This document shows, one piece after another, positions 1 to 5,190 of a stretch of DNA of 6,815 nucleotides. Numbering within the stretch: the stretch's first letter is position 1; each line of letters opens with the position of its first letter. Made by a program: the position numbers and the translations under genes. Origin of the DNA: Flavobacteriales bacterium UBA7519 (GTDB taxonomy: Bacteria; Bacteroidota; Bacteroidia; Flavobacteriales; Weeksellaceae); contig DLND01000030.1 of NCBI GenBank assembly GCA_002476905.1, positions 1-6,815 of the forward strand, in the 5' to 3' direction. Below the pieces are notes generated by a model that ran no database searches, was not told the DNA's origin, and saw only the letters and a list, made by a program, of their open reading frames with translations.

Positions 1-260
1 TGGTCAACGCAGTGATTCCTCACGCTGAATTAGAAGATACGGCTTACGAATGGGCTCAGGAGATTCTTGCAAAATCTCCAACTTCTATCAGAATGCTAAA
101 ATTCGCTATGAATTTGACAGACGATGGAATGGTTGGTCAGCAGATTTTTGCTGGCGAAGCAACGCGTTTAGCTTATATGACAGAAGAAGCCAAAGAGGGT
201 AGAAATGCCTTCCTGGAAAAACGAAAACCGAATTTCGGAGACGACCAGTGGATCTCGTAA
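1..260 (+). CDS. menB: 1,4-dihydroxy-2-naphthoyl-CoA synthase, C-terminal part (5' end outside window)
   Basis: The reading frame enters from the left edge (first full codon at position 3) and ends at a TAA at 258-260, giving about 85 C-terminal residues. The enzyme belongs to the crotonase (enoyl-CoA hydratase) superfamily and closes the ring of o-succinylbenzoyl-CoA to give 1,4-dihydroxy-2-naphthoyl-CoA in menaquinone synthesis, in the cytosol. The MenB assignment within the crotonases rests on the C-terminal tail: a helix with AKSPTSIRMLKFAMN, then GEATRLAYMTEEAKEGRNAF and EKRKPNF, which matches the typical MenB ending (MTEE..EGRNAF..KR.P). The catalytic oxyanion-hole region lies outside the window, so activity cannot be judged here. 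menA follows after 94 bp, which fits the pathway. A GTG at 12 lies inside the frame but is not a start; the frame is open upstream of it to the window edge. Confidence 0.93.
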   Translation, partial: VNAVIPHAELEDTAYEWAQEILAKSPTSIRMLKFAMNLTDDGMVGQQIFAGEATRLAYMTEEAKEGRNAFLEKRKPNFGDDQWIS

Positions 261-354
261 TATTGTACAATGTCGATAGTACAACGTAAAAAGTACTTAT
301 AAACTTTAAATAAAAAAAAGTACATTCTACATTTTACTTTTTATAAAAAAATAA
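261..354 (+). repeat. menB-menA spacer with degenerate 7-bp repeats and a terminal palindrome
   Basis: This AT-rich spacer is not random. Positions 264-298 can be cut into five loosely similar 7-mers (TGTACAA, TGTCGAT, AGTACAA, CGTAAAA, AGTACTT), and 319-346 into four more (AGTACAT, TCTACAT, TTTACTT, TTTATAA). The two blocks are separated by 20 bp and are not in the same 7-bp phase. AAAAAGTA at 315-322 is complementary to TACTTTTT at 335-342, so a weak AT hairpin is possible. The spacer ends with the 12-bp palindrome TTTTTATAAAAA (338-349), a few bases before the menA ATG. I see no TAnnTTTG promoter element, so menA may depend on read-through from menB. Confidence 0.5.
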
Positions 355-1290
355 ATGAAACATTGGATACAAGCCGCAAGGCTTAGAACTTTACCGCTTT
401 CTTTGAGTGGAATTATTATGGGAGCTTTCATTGCCAGATGGAGACTTTCTGAAAATGGAGGAACTTGGGATTGGAGAATTTTTGCTTTGGCGCTTTTAGT
501 AACTTTATTATATCAAATTCTTTCCAATTTTGCCAACGATTATGGCGATGGTGTAAAAGGAACCGACAAAAATAGAATCGGGCAAGCAGAACAAAGAGCT
601 GTGGCTTCCGGGAAAATAACTGCAACTCAAATGAGAAATGCTGTGATTTTGTTATCAATTTTATCTTTTGCTGCAACAGTTGCATTGTTGTATGTTGCTT
701 TTTATCCATCGAATATTAGAGAATTCTGGATTTTTATCGGCTTAGGAGTGGCTTGTATTTTGGCTGCGATCGGTTATACGGTTGGTAAAAAACCTTATGG
801 GTATTTGGGATTAGGAGATATTTTTGTATTCATCTTTTTCGGATTGGTTTCGGTTTGTGGAAGTTATTTTCTGTTCACAAAAACCTTCGATTACGATATT
901 TTGATTCCTGCTTCTGCTATTGGAATGTTGAGTATGGCGGTTCTTAATCTCAATAATATGAGAGATATTGTGAATGACGAAATATCTGGAAAGAAAACGT
1001 TTGCATTGAGATTGGGCTACAAAAAAGCGATGATTTATGAAATCATTTTGTTGCAACTTCCGATTTTGCTAATGCTTACATTTCTGATGATTAACTTCGC
1101 CAACAGCAATCAAGGTGTTGTTTATTATCCATTTATCGTGATGATTCTAATGTTCCCGTTTATGAAATTGAGGAGAACAATTATGAAAATCCAAGAACCA
1201 AAACTACTAGACCCATTCCTAAAACAAGTCGGAATCTTAACTTTTATGATGGCTGTTTTGACAGCTTTCGGGCTTAATTTTGTTAATTAA
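355..1290 (+). CDS. menA: 1,4-dihydroxy-2-naphthoate polyprenyltransferase (MenA)
   Basis: This 311-residue integral membrane prenyltransferase of the UbiA superfamily joins 1,4-dihydroxy-2-naphthoate to a polyprenyl diphosphate, with loss of CO2, to give demethylmenaquinone. Both Asp-rich Mg/diphosphate-binding motifs are visible: NDYGDGVKGTD at residues 61-71, and N-N-M-R-D-I-V-N-D around residues 201-208, with Asp204 and Asp208. The N-terminal IQAARLRTLPLSLSGI is typical of MenA rather than of UbiA or heme O synthase. Many hydrophobic helices alternate with short loops, and the length is normal for the family. The ATG at 355 follows an A-rich leader, as is usual in this phylum. The preceding gene is menB, which supports the menaquinone rather than ubiquinone assignment. 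Prenyl chain length cannot be read from the sequence; hexaprenyl (MK-6) is common in flavobacteria. Confidence 0.95.
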   Translation: MKHWIQAARLRTLPLSLSGIIMGAFIARWRLSENGGTWDWRIFALALLVTLLYQILSNFANDYGDGVKGTDKNRIGQAEQRAVASGKITATQMRNAVILLSILSFAATVALLYVAFYPSNIREFWIFIGLGVACILAAIGYTVGKKPYGYLGLGDIFVFIFFGLVSVCGSYFLFTKTFDYDILIPASAIGMLSMAVLNLNNMRDIVNDEISGKKTFALRLGYKKAMIYEIILLQLPILLMLTFLMINFANSNQGVVYYPFIVMILMFPFMKLRRTIMKIQEPKLLDPFLKQVGILTFMMAVLTAFGLNFVN

Positions 1291-1304
1291 TAAATCAAAT
1301 AAAA

Positions 1305-1988
1305 ATGAAAATAAAATTCTTAGGACAAAACTGTTTTTTGTTCACATACAACGGAAAAACGATTCTTGCTGACCCTTTTTACAACTATCAGAAAGAGCAA
1401 TCTGGTTTTGATATCAAAGCTCAGAAAATCGATTATATTTTGATTACACACGCACACGGCGATCATACTGGAGATGTGAAAGAAGTTCTTGAAAATCATC
1501 CAGATGCAACCGTTATTGGTCAGCCAGAGATTTGCGGATACTTTGGACATCCTAATAATATTGATATCAACTTTGGAGGTTCTGCAAAAATCGATGATTT
1601 GAAGATTTCTATGGTTCCTGCTTTGCACACCAGTTCTTTCCCAGACGGAAGTTACGGAGGTTTAGCAGCTGGATATATTTTCAGATTTGCGGATAGAAGA
1701 AATCTTTATCTAGCTGGAGATACTGGTGTAAGTTCGGAAATGAGCTTGTTTCCGCAGGTTTTCGGGACTTTAGACTTGTCTATCCTTCCAGTTGGGAAAC
1801 ATTATACAATGTGCCCTAGAAAAGCGGCTTTTGCAGCATCAGAATTATTGAAAACACCAAAAGTGATTGGTTGTCATTTCGATACTTTTCCACCAATCGA
1901 GATCAATCACGAAGAAGCCAAAAAGCATTTCACTGATAAGAACATCGAATTCACTTTACCAAAACTAGGAGAGGAGTTCGAATTCTAA
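1305..1988 (+). CDS. metal-dependent hydrolase, metallo-beta-lactamase fold (UPF0173/UlaG-like)
   Basis: This 227-residue cytosolic protein has the single-domain layout and usual length of the UPF0173 group of metallo-beta-lactamase-fold hydrolases. The N-terminus MKIKFLGQNCFLF and LADPF (21-25) are typical of the group. Metal ligands can be seen in order: HAHGDH at 49-54, His108 in PALHTSS, Asp139 in AGDTG, and His191 in GCHFDTFPP. All the residues needed for a two-metal site appear present, so it is probably an active hydrolase. The substrate is unknown; relatives include the UlaG lactonase and RNase Z-like enzymes, and the sequence does not favour one. It starts 14 bp after menA, so the two are probably co-transcribed, but I know of no role for it in menaquinone synthesis. 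No signal peptide is visible. Confidence 0.88.
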   Translation: MKIKFLGQNCFLFTYNGKTILADPFYNYQKEQSGFDIKAQKIDYILITHAHGDHTGDVKEVLENHPDATVIGQPEICGYFGHPNNIDINFGGSAKIDDLKISMVPALHTSSFPDGSYGGLAAGYIFRFADRRNLYLAGDTGVSSEMSLFPQVFGTLDLSILPVGKHYTMCPRKAAFAASELLKTPKVIGCHFDTFPPIEINHEEAKKHFTDKNIEFTLPKLGEEFEF

Positions 1989-1999
1989 CAAAAAATTAA

Positions 2000-2040
2000 G
2001 AGATTAAGTCAATTCAAAATCTTGAATATGGCTTAATCTC
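2000..2040 (-). terminator. long hairpin between convergent transcripts, probable terminator
   Basis: GAGATTAAG (2000-2008) is exactly complementary to CTTAATCTC (2032-2040). Pairing continues inward through TCA/TGG (one G-U pair) and, after one bulged A at 2028, through ATTCAA/TTGAAT, closing on an AATC loop (2018-2021). This makes about 18 base pairs with one bulge. Read on the minus strand, the stem is followed by TTAATTTTTTG (1999-1989), an acceptable U-tract. On the plus strand it is followed by GTAACC, with no U-tract. It therefore best fits a stop for minus-strand transcription coming from the SRP RNA gene, and may also protect or end the mRNA of the hydrolase, whose stop codon is 11 bp away. 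Confidence 0.65.
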
Positions 2041-2055
2041 GTAACCTATAGAAAT

Positions 2056-2156
2056 AAAAAATGGCAAGCTACCTAAATCACACCGCTACAACCGATTACC
2101 TTTGCTGCGTTCCCACCCTGGAGGATTCTCAGGAGCTGGTTGTTTAGGACTTGCCA
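2056..2156 (-). ncRNA. ffs: signal recognition particle RNA, small bacterial type (4.5S-like)
   Basis: The minus strand encodes an approximately 100-nt RNA with the conserved SRP domain IV. It has a GGAA tetraloop (2110-2113) on a GUG/CGC stem, then the asymmetric loop with CCAGG on the 5' side and AGCAA on the 3' side, closed by CCU/AGG. The core CAGGGUGGGAACGCAGCA matches the universal pattern. The ends pair: TGGCAAG with CTTGCCA (2150-2156 with 2062-2068), then CCTAAA with TTTAGG and ACAACC with GGTTGT, making one long rod without an Alu domain. The RNA binds Ffh and guides ribosomes making membrane proteins to FtsY. The terminal helix is followed by six U (2061-2056), a likely 3' end. It is convergent with the upstream hydrolase gene and divergent from the DUF4199 gene. 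Confidence 0.95.
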
Positions 2157-2159
2157 GTG

Positions 2160-2167
2160 CAAAGATA
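2160..2167 (-). promoter_or_regulatory. -7 promoter element of the SRP RNA gene
   Basis: The minus strand reads TATCTTTG here, an exact match to the Bacteroidota -7 consensus TAnnTTTG used by the main sigma factor. It lies 3 bp before the first base of the paired SRP RNA (2156), the distance expected for a transcription start at about 2156-2154. At the expected -33 position (about 2187-2190) the sequence is TTTT rather than TTTG, within a very AT-rich stretch, so the upstream element is weak or degenerate. Confidence 0.7.
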
Positions 2168-2289
2168 AAATTTAATATTGAATTAAAAAATGAGAAACAC
2201 AGAATATTAATATTATTAATCCAATTATGATTTTAAAAAACTGATTCTCAGAATTAAATATTTTCAATTTTTTTTAGAAAAATAAGATT
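2168..2289. other. divergent AT-rich spacer between SRP RNA and the DUF4199 gene
   Basis: No reading frame or RNA gene is seen here. The stretch must hold upstream sequence for both the minus-strand SRP RNA and the plus-strand membrane protein gene. It contains the palindrome AATATTAATATT (2203-2214) and two loosely similar segments, ACAGAATATTAATATT and TCAGAATTAAATATT. TGAGAA (2191-2196) is complementary to TTCTCA (2245-2250). A TATTTTCA at 2259-2266 resembles the TAnnTTTG element on the plus strand but lacks the final G, so I do not call it a promoter. Confidence 0.4.
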
Positions 2290-2877
2290 ATGATAAAAAA
2301 TCCTGTAGCCGTTGGCTTTGGTTTATTTTTAGCGACAATGTTGATTTTCTTCGTTGTCTATTACTTTTTCGCAGATGCTAATTATTTTGATACCAGTATG
2401 AAAGTCAATGCTTTTGGGATGACTTTTCTGTATGTTTTGGCTGGATTTCTTTCCGTTCTTTGGTTGCGTGGAAACAATAAAATCACTTATCCACAAGCTT
2501 TCAAACAATGTTTTGTGACTTTGTTCGTTGGAGGCGGACTTTCTATGTTGGCAATTTTCGCTTTTCTCAATTATGCAGATACAGAAGCGAGAGAAATGCT
2601 GAATCATCAATACATCCAAACTGAACTTAATAATTTGGATGAGTCTTACGCAAAACTTAAAGTAGAAGCAGCCAATCAAAAAGACAAAACTAAAGTTAAA
2701 GAACTGGAAGATAATTATAAACAACAAAAATTAGCCAGAGAAATTGCCAAAAAACAAAACAGAAACTATTTTTCTTTCCAATTTTTATCGGCTATTTTTG
2801 GTGGATTTTTACTATTTTATTTACTTTTGTCTATTATCATTGCAGGCTTTTTGAAAAACAAAAAACGCTACGAATAA
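2290..2877 (+). CDS. DUF4199-type integral membrane protein of unknown function
   Basis: This 195-residue protein has three hydrophobic helices near the N-terminus (about residues 7-28, 41-59 and 74-94), a long charged segment (about 96-160) rich in Lys, Glu, Gln and Asn that may form a coiled coil, and one C-terminal helix (about 164-188) followed by a basic tail KNKKRYE. This layout, with the conserved-looking LYVLAGFLSVLWLRG-like second helix and the YPQAFK segment, is that of the DUF4199 family, common in Bacteroidota and without known function. The ATG at 2290 follows an A-rich leader (AGAAAAATAAGATT). The gene is divergent from the SRP RNA and separated from the next gene by 109 bp, so it may be its own unit. 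DUF4199 genes often lie beside GT2 glycosyltransferases in related genomes, as I recall; here that neighbour is present. Confidence 0.8.
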   Translation: MIKNPVAVGFGLFLATMLIFFVVYYFFADANYFDTSMKVNAFGMTFLYVLAGFLSVLWLRGNNKITYPQAFKQCFVTLFVGGGLSMLAIFAFLNYADTEAREMLNHQYIQTELNNLDESYAKLKVEAANQKDKTKVKELEDNYKQQKLAREIAKKQNRNYFSFQFLSAIFGGFLLFYLLLSIIIAGFLKNKKRYE

Positions 2878-2941
2878 CATGTTGGATAATAAATGATTAT
2901 AGGGTTTTATTTAAATAAATGATTTACTCTAAAATTAAAAA
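2878..2941. other. AT-rich spacer with a 14-bp palindrome and a direct repeat
   Basis: TTTATTTAAATAAA at 2906-2919 is a perfect 14-bp palindrome. TAAATGATT occurs twice in direct orientation (2890-2898 and 2916-2924, 26 bp apart). There is no GC-rich stem or following T-run, so this is not a standard terminator, although it could form a weak hairpin after the DUF4199 stop codon. No promoter element of the TAnnTTTG type was seen. Confidence 0.35.
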
Positions 2942-2986
2942 ATCTAATATCTGATATCTAACATCTAACATCTTTTTATAAAAAAA
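2942..2986 (+). repeat. 7-bp tandem repeat array ending at the glycosyltransferase start
   Basis: Four and a half copies of a 7-mer follow one another without gaps: ATCTAAT (2942), ATCTGAT (2949), ATCTAAC (2956), ATCTAAC (2963) and a partial ATCTTTT (2970). The array runs into CTTTTTATAAAAAAA (2972-2986), and the glycosyltransferase ATG is the next base. The same 15-bp sequence sits at 337-351 before menA, also after 7-bp-periodic DNA. It lies in the 5' leader, so it may affect transcription or translation, but it may also be neutral slippage-prone DNA. Confidence 0.75.
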
Positions 2987-3940
2987 ATGAATCTTTCTAT
3001 AATCGTCCCATTACTTAACGAGCAAGAATCTCTGGAAGAGCTCTTTACAAGGATTGACAATGTCTGCCGAGACAGCAAATTGTCTTATGAAGTCTGGTTT
3101 ATTGATGACGGCAGCACAGATTTGTCCTGGTCTATCATAGAAAATATGAAGATCCAGTATCCGCAGATTCACGGGATCAAGTTCTCCAAAAATTACGGAA
3201 AATCCCAGGCATTGCACGCAGCTTTCGAAAAAGTGAATGGTGACGTTGTGATTACGATGGATGCTGATCTTCAGGATTTCCCGGAAGAGATTCCGGAGTT
3301 GTATGAGATGGTTGTCAAAGGCAATTATGACATCGTAAGCGGTTGGAAAAAGAAACGTTTTGATAATGTGATGACCAAAAATATTCCTTCAAAACTATTT
3401 AATGCAGCGGCTAGAAAAGTTTCGGGCGTTTCTCTTCACGATTTCAATTGCGGCTTGAAAGCTTACAGAAAGCAGGTTGTAAAATCTATTGATGTTTATG
3501 GCGATATGCACCGATATATTCCGGTTTTAGCTGCTAATGCTGGTTTCAGAAACATTACTGAAAAACCGGTTCAGCATCAGGCAAGACCTTATGGAACTTC
3601 GAAATTCGGTACAGAACGTTTTGTTCGTGGATTTTTAGATTTGGTTACACTTTGGTTTGTGAGCAGATTTGGAGGAAGACCAATGCATTTCTTTGGTGCT
3701 GCAGGAACTTTGATGTTCATCATCGGATTTTTATCTGCGGTTTGGCTTGGAGTTTCGAAACTGATTGATGTTTATATTTTCAAAATCTATGGAAATTTGA
3801 TTGCCGACAATCCTTGGTTTTTCATTGCTTTGACAATGATGATTTTGGGAAGTTTACTTTTCGTAGCTGGATTCTTAGGCGAATTGATTATCAGAAGCAA
3901 CCGCGAGCACAAGAATTATCATATCGAAGAAATGATTTAA
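2987..3940 (+). CDS. GT2 family glycosyltransferase, polyprenyl-phosphate sugar transferase type (DPM1/GtrB-like)
   Basis: This 317-residue protein has an N-terminal cytosolic GT-A domain and two C-terminal membrane helices (about 235-257 and 277-302), the layout of GtrB/ArnC-like enzymes that move a sugar from a nucleotide donor onto a membrane polyprenyl phosphate. Visible motifs are IIVPLLNE (5-12), the nucleotide-binding FIDDGSTD (38-45), NYGKSQAL, the metal-binding DAD in MDADLQD (91-97), NCGLKAYRK, and YGDMHRYIP, all typical of this subfamily. The start is the only ATG at the beginning of the conserved beta strand, right after an A-run. Sugar and acceptor cannot be read from the sequence: glucose, mannose or a modified sugar are all possible. 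The next gene starts 2 bp after its stop, so the two are probably translationally coupled. Confidence 0.9.
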   Translation: MNLSIIVPLLNEQESLEELFTRIDNVCRDSKLSYEVWFIDDGSTDLSWSIIENMKIQYPQIHGIKFSKNYGKSQALHAAFEKVNGDVVITMDADLQDFPEEIPELYEMVVKGNYDIVSGWKKKRFDNVMTKNIPSKLFNAAARKVSGVSLHDFNCGLKAYRKQVVKSIDVYGDMHRYIPVLAANAGFRNITEKPVQHQARPYGTSKFGTERFVRGFLDLVTLWFVSRFGGRPMHFFGAAGTLMFIIGFLSAVWLGVSKLIDVYIFKIYGNLIADNPWFFIALTMMILGSLLFVAGFLGELIIRSNREHKNYHIEEMI

Positions 3941-3942
3941 TT

Positions 3943-4392
3943 ATGAGTCATCATTTGTTATTGATTTTCCATCTTTTGGGAGCCTCGGTTTGGGTTGGCG
4001 GACATTTAATTTTGTCAATATCAATTTTGCCGGAAGTTCTCAAAAAGAAAGACGTGGAAATTCTTCTAGATTTCGAAAGAAAGTACGAGAAAATAGGGAT
4101 TCCGGCTTTACTTCTGATGGTTATAACAGGAATTTGGATGGCTTATCAATTCGGAATTGGTTTTTCAAATTGGTTTCATTTTTCGAATCCTATAGAAACT
4201 GTTATTTCTCTGAAATTGATTTTACTTCTGATAACAGTATTATTTGCAATCAGTGCTAATTTTTTTGTGATTCCAAAACTGACTGCCAAATCTTTACCAT
4301 TGATGGCTTTTCACATTTTGTCGGTTACAACAATCGGTGTTTTGATGCTGCTATTAGGAAGTTTCGTGAGATACGGCGGACTTTCTTTTTGA
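3943..4392 (+). CDS. small four-helix membrane protein, CopD-like
   Basis: This 149-residue protein is almost all membrane helix: about residues 4-29, 51-69, 87-110 and 121-143. The first helix carries HLLGASVWVGGH, with His10, Trp17 and His21, which resembles the opening of the CopD family (copper resistance D / putative copper or heme membrane proteins). Further histidines are His79 and His124. I take the ATG at 3943 because it is 2 bp after the glycosyltransferase stop and gives a normal first helix. A longer frame that begins at 3814 inside the glycosyltransferase gene would add residues of unlikely composition. The CopD link is by sequence character only. A role in copper is not shown, and heme or quinone-related roles are equally open. 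It is probably co-transcribed with the glycosyltransferase. Confidence 0.78.
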   Translation: MSHHLLLIFHLLGASVWVGGHLILSISILPEVLKKKDVEILLDFERKYEKIGIPALLLMVITGIWMAYQFGIGFSNWFHFSNPIETVISLKLILLLITVLFAISANFFVIPKLTAKSLPLMAFHILSVTTIGVLMLLLGSFVRYGGLSF

Positions 4393-4454
4393 TTAAAGTC
4401 ATCTTCTGATTGTCTGAAAATAATTGTAAATTGCTTCGAATAAAAATTACTCAA

Positions 4455-5171
4455 TTGAAACGAATTCTTAATTCCTTTACATATCTCTTTATCTTTTCGA
4501 TAATCATCATTTCTTGTGGAAAAGTCTCTCCAAAAGGAGAAATTCAGTCCAAAGATATTGAACTTTCTGAGTTTTCCAAACTTGATTTGAAAGGAAAATT
4601 TCGTGTGTTTTATGTCCAAAGTCCACACAACTTTGTGAATGTAGAAACTTATCCGAATTTCTTTGATAATCTGAATATTGAAGTTAAAGACAAAAATCTG
4701 TCAATCACAGAGAAAAGCGAAACAGATAAAGTTGATTTTTATAATATCACGATTTACGGAAAAAATTCGTTCGATGTGATTAAAATCGCTGATTCTGTAG
4801 AACTTAACATCTCAAGCCAAATGAAAGTTGAAAATTTCGCACTTCATTTAAAAGATAATGCTAAATTTATCGGTTCAGTGATTTCAGAAAAATCTGAGAT
4901 AGAAATGGCGAACAAAAGCCGCGCTAATCTGTTGGGAAAAACAACTTTAGCCAAGCTTAATATCAAAGATACAGCAAGTATTATTTCGCCTTATTGGTAT
5001 ATCAAAGATTTGGAAATCGATTCTCAGAACGGAAATTATGCAGAACTGAACGTGGATGAACAAATCAAAGGGAAAATCGGTAATACATCGAAATTGGTTT
5101 ATTACGGAAATCCTTCAAAAAAACTGAAAGTAACTGACAAAGCGACTTTGGAGAATAAGAAAATTAATTAA
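4455..5171 (+). CDS. head-GIN domain (DUF2807) lipoprotein with probable TTG start
   Basis: The frame opens after a TGA at 4407-4409 and contains no ATG before the conserved part. The TTG at 4455 gives MKRILNSF followed by a hydrophobic stretch and IISCGK, a textbook lipoprotein signal with Cys21 as the lipidated residue; I therefore prefer it over the TTGs at 4410 and 4431. The mature part of this 238-residue protein starts with the GIN-domain pattern (FSKLDLKGKFRVFYVQSP, then NVETYPNFFDNLNIEV and LSIT). It continues as short beta-strand repeats with alternating D, K, S and N (ELNISS, NFALHLKDNAKF, SEIEMANKSRANLLG, LNIKDTASI), as in the beta-helical DUF2807 proteins of Bacteroidota. It should sit on the outer membrane or in the periplasm. 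Function is unknown; the database name 'auto-transporter adhesin' is unproven. It lies 62 bp after the CopD-like gene and 19 bp before the mutase gene. Confidence 0.82.
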   Translation: MKRILNSFTYLFIFSIIIISCGKVSPKGEIQSKDIELSEFSKLDLKGKFRVFYVQSPHNFVNVETYPNFFDNLNIEVKDKNLSITEKSETDKVDFYNITIYGKNSFDVIKIADSVELNISSQMKVENFALHLKDNAKFIGSVISEKSEIEMANKSRANLLGKTTLAKLNIKDTASIISPYWYIKDLEIDSQNGNYAELNVDEQIKGKIGNTSKLVYYGNPSKKLKVTDKATLENKKIN

Positions 5172-5190
5172 GAAACAAAAACTATAAATA

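Noticed and set aside
315..342. Rho-independent terminator between menB and menA
   Set aside because: The stem is only 8 bp, nearly all A-T, and no T-run follows the stem on the plus strand (the following bases are mainly A). It is better explained by the AT-rich repeats.
428..709. Minus-strand frame opposite menA, and similar minus-strand frames at 811-1056, 1320-1628, 2329-2727, 3011-3217, 4311-4628 and 6538-6750
   Set aside because: All lie opposite well-supported genes, have compositions typical of antisense translation (rich in F, K, I, H, Q), and show no domain or own leader.
2906..2919. Terminator after the DUF4199 gene
   Set aside because: The palindrome is entirely A/T, has no loop and is not followed by a T-run, so a stable terminator hairpin is unlikely.
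2942..2976. CRISPR array
   Set aside because: The repeat unit is 7 bp with no spacers between copies; this is a simple tandem repeat, and no cas genes are near.
3814..3942. Possible 43-residue N-terminal extension of the CopD-like protein, overlapping the glycosyltransferase end
   Set aside because: The extension reads the glycosyltransferase coding sequence in another frame and gives a charged, non-membrane segment. The ATG at 3943 lies 2 bp after the stop codon and starts directly at the expected first helix.
3990..4259. 89-codon plus-strand frame inside the CopD-like gene
   Set aside because: It overlaps fully with a well-supported membrane protein frame and its translation shows no recognisable domain or sensible composition.
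4410..4454. Upstream TTG starts (4410, 4431) for the GIN lipoprotein
   Set aside because: They would put 8-15 polar and basic residues before the signal peptide; the TTG at 4455 gives a standard lipoprotein signal length.
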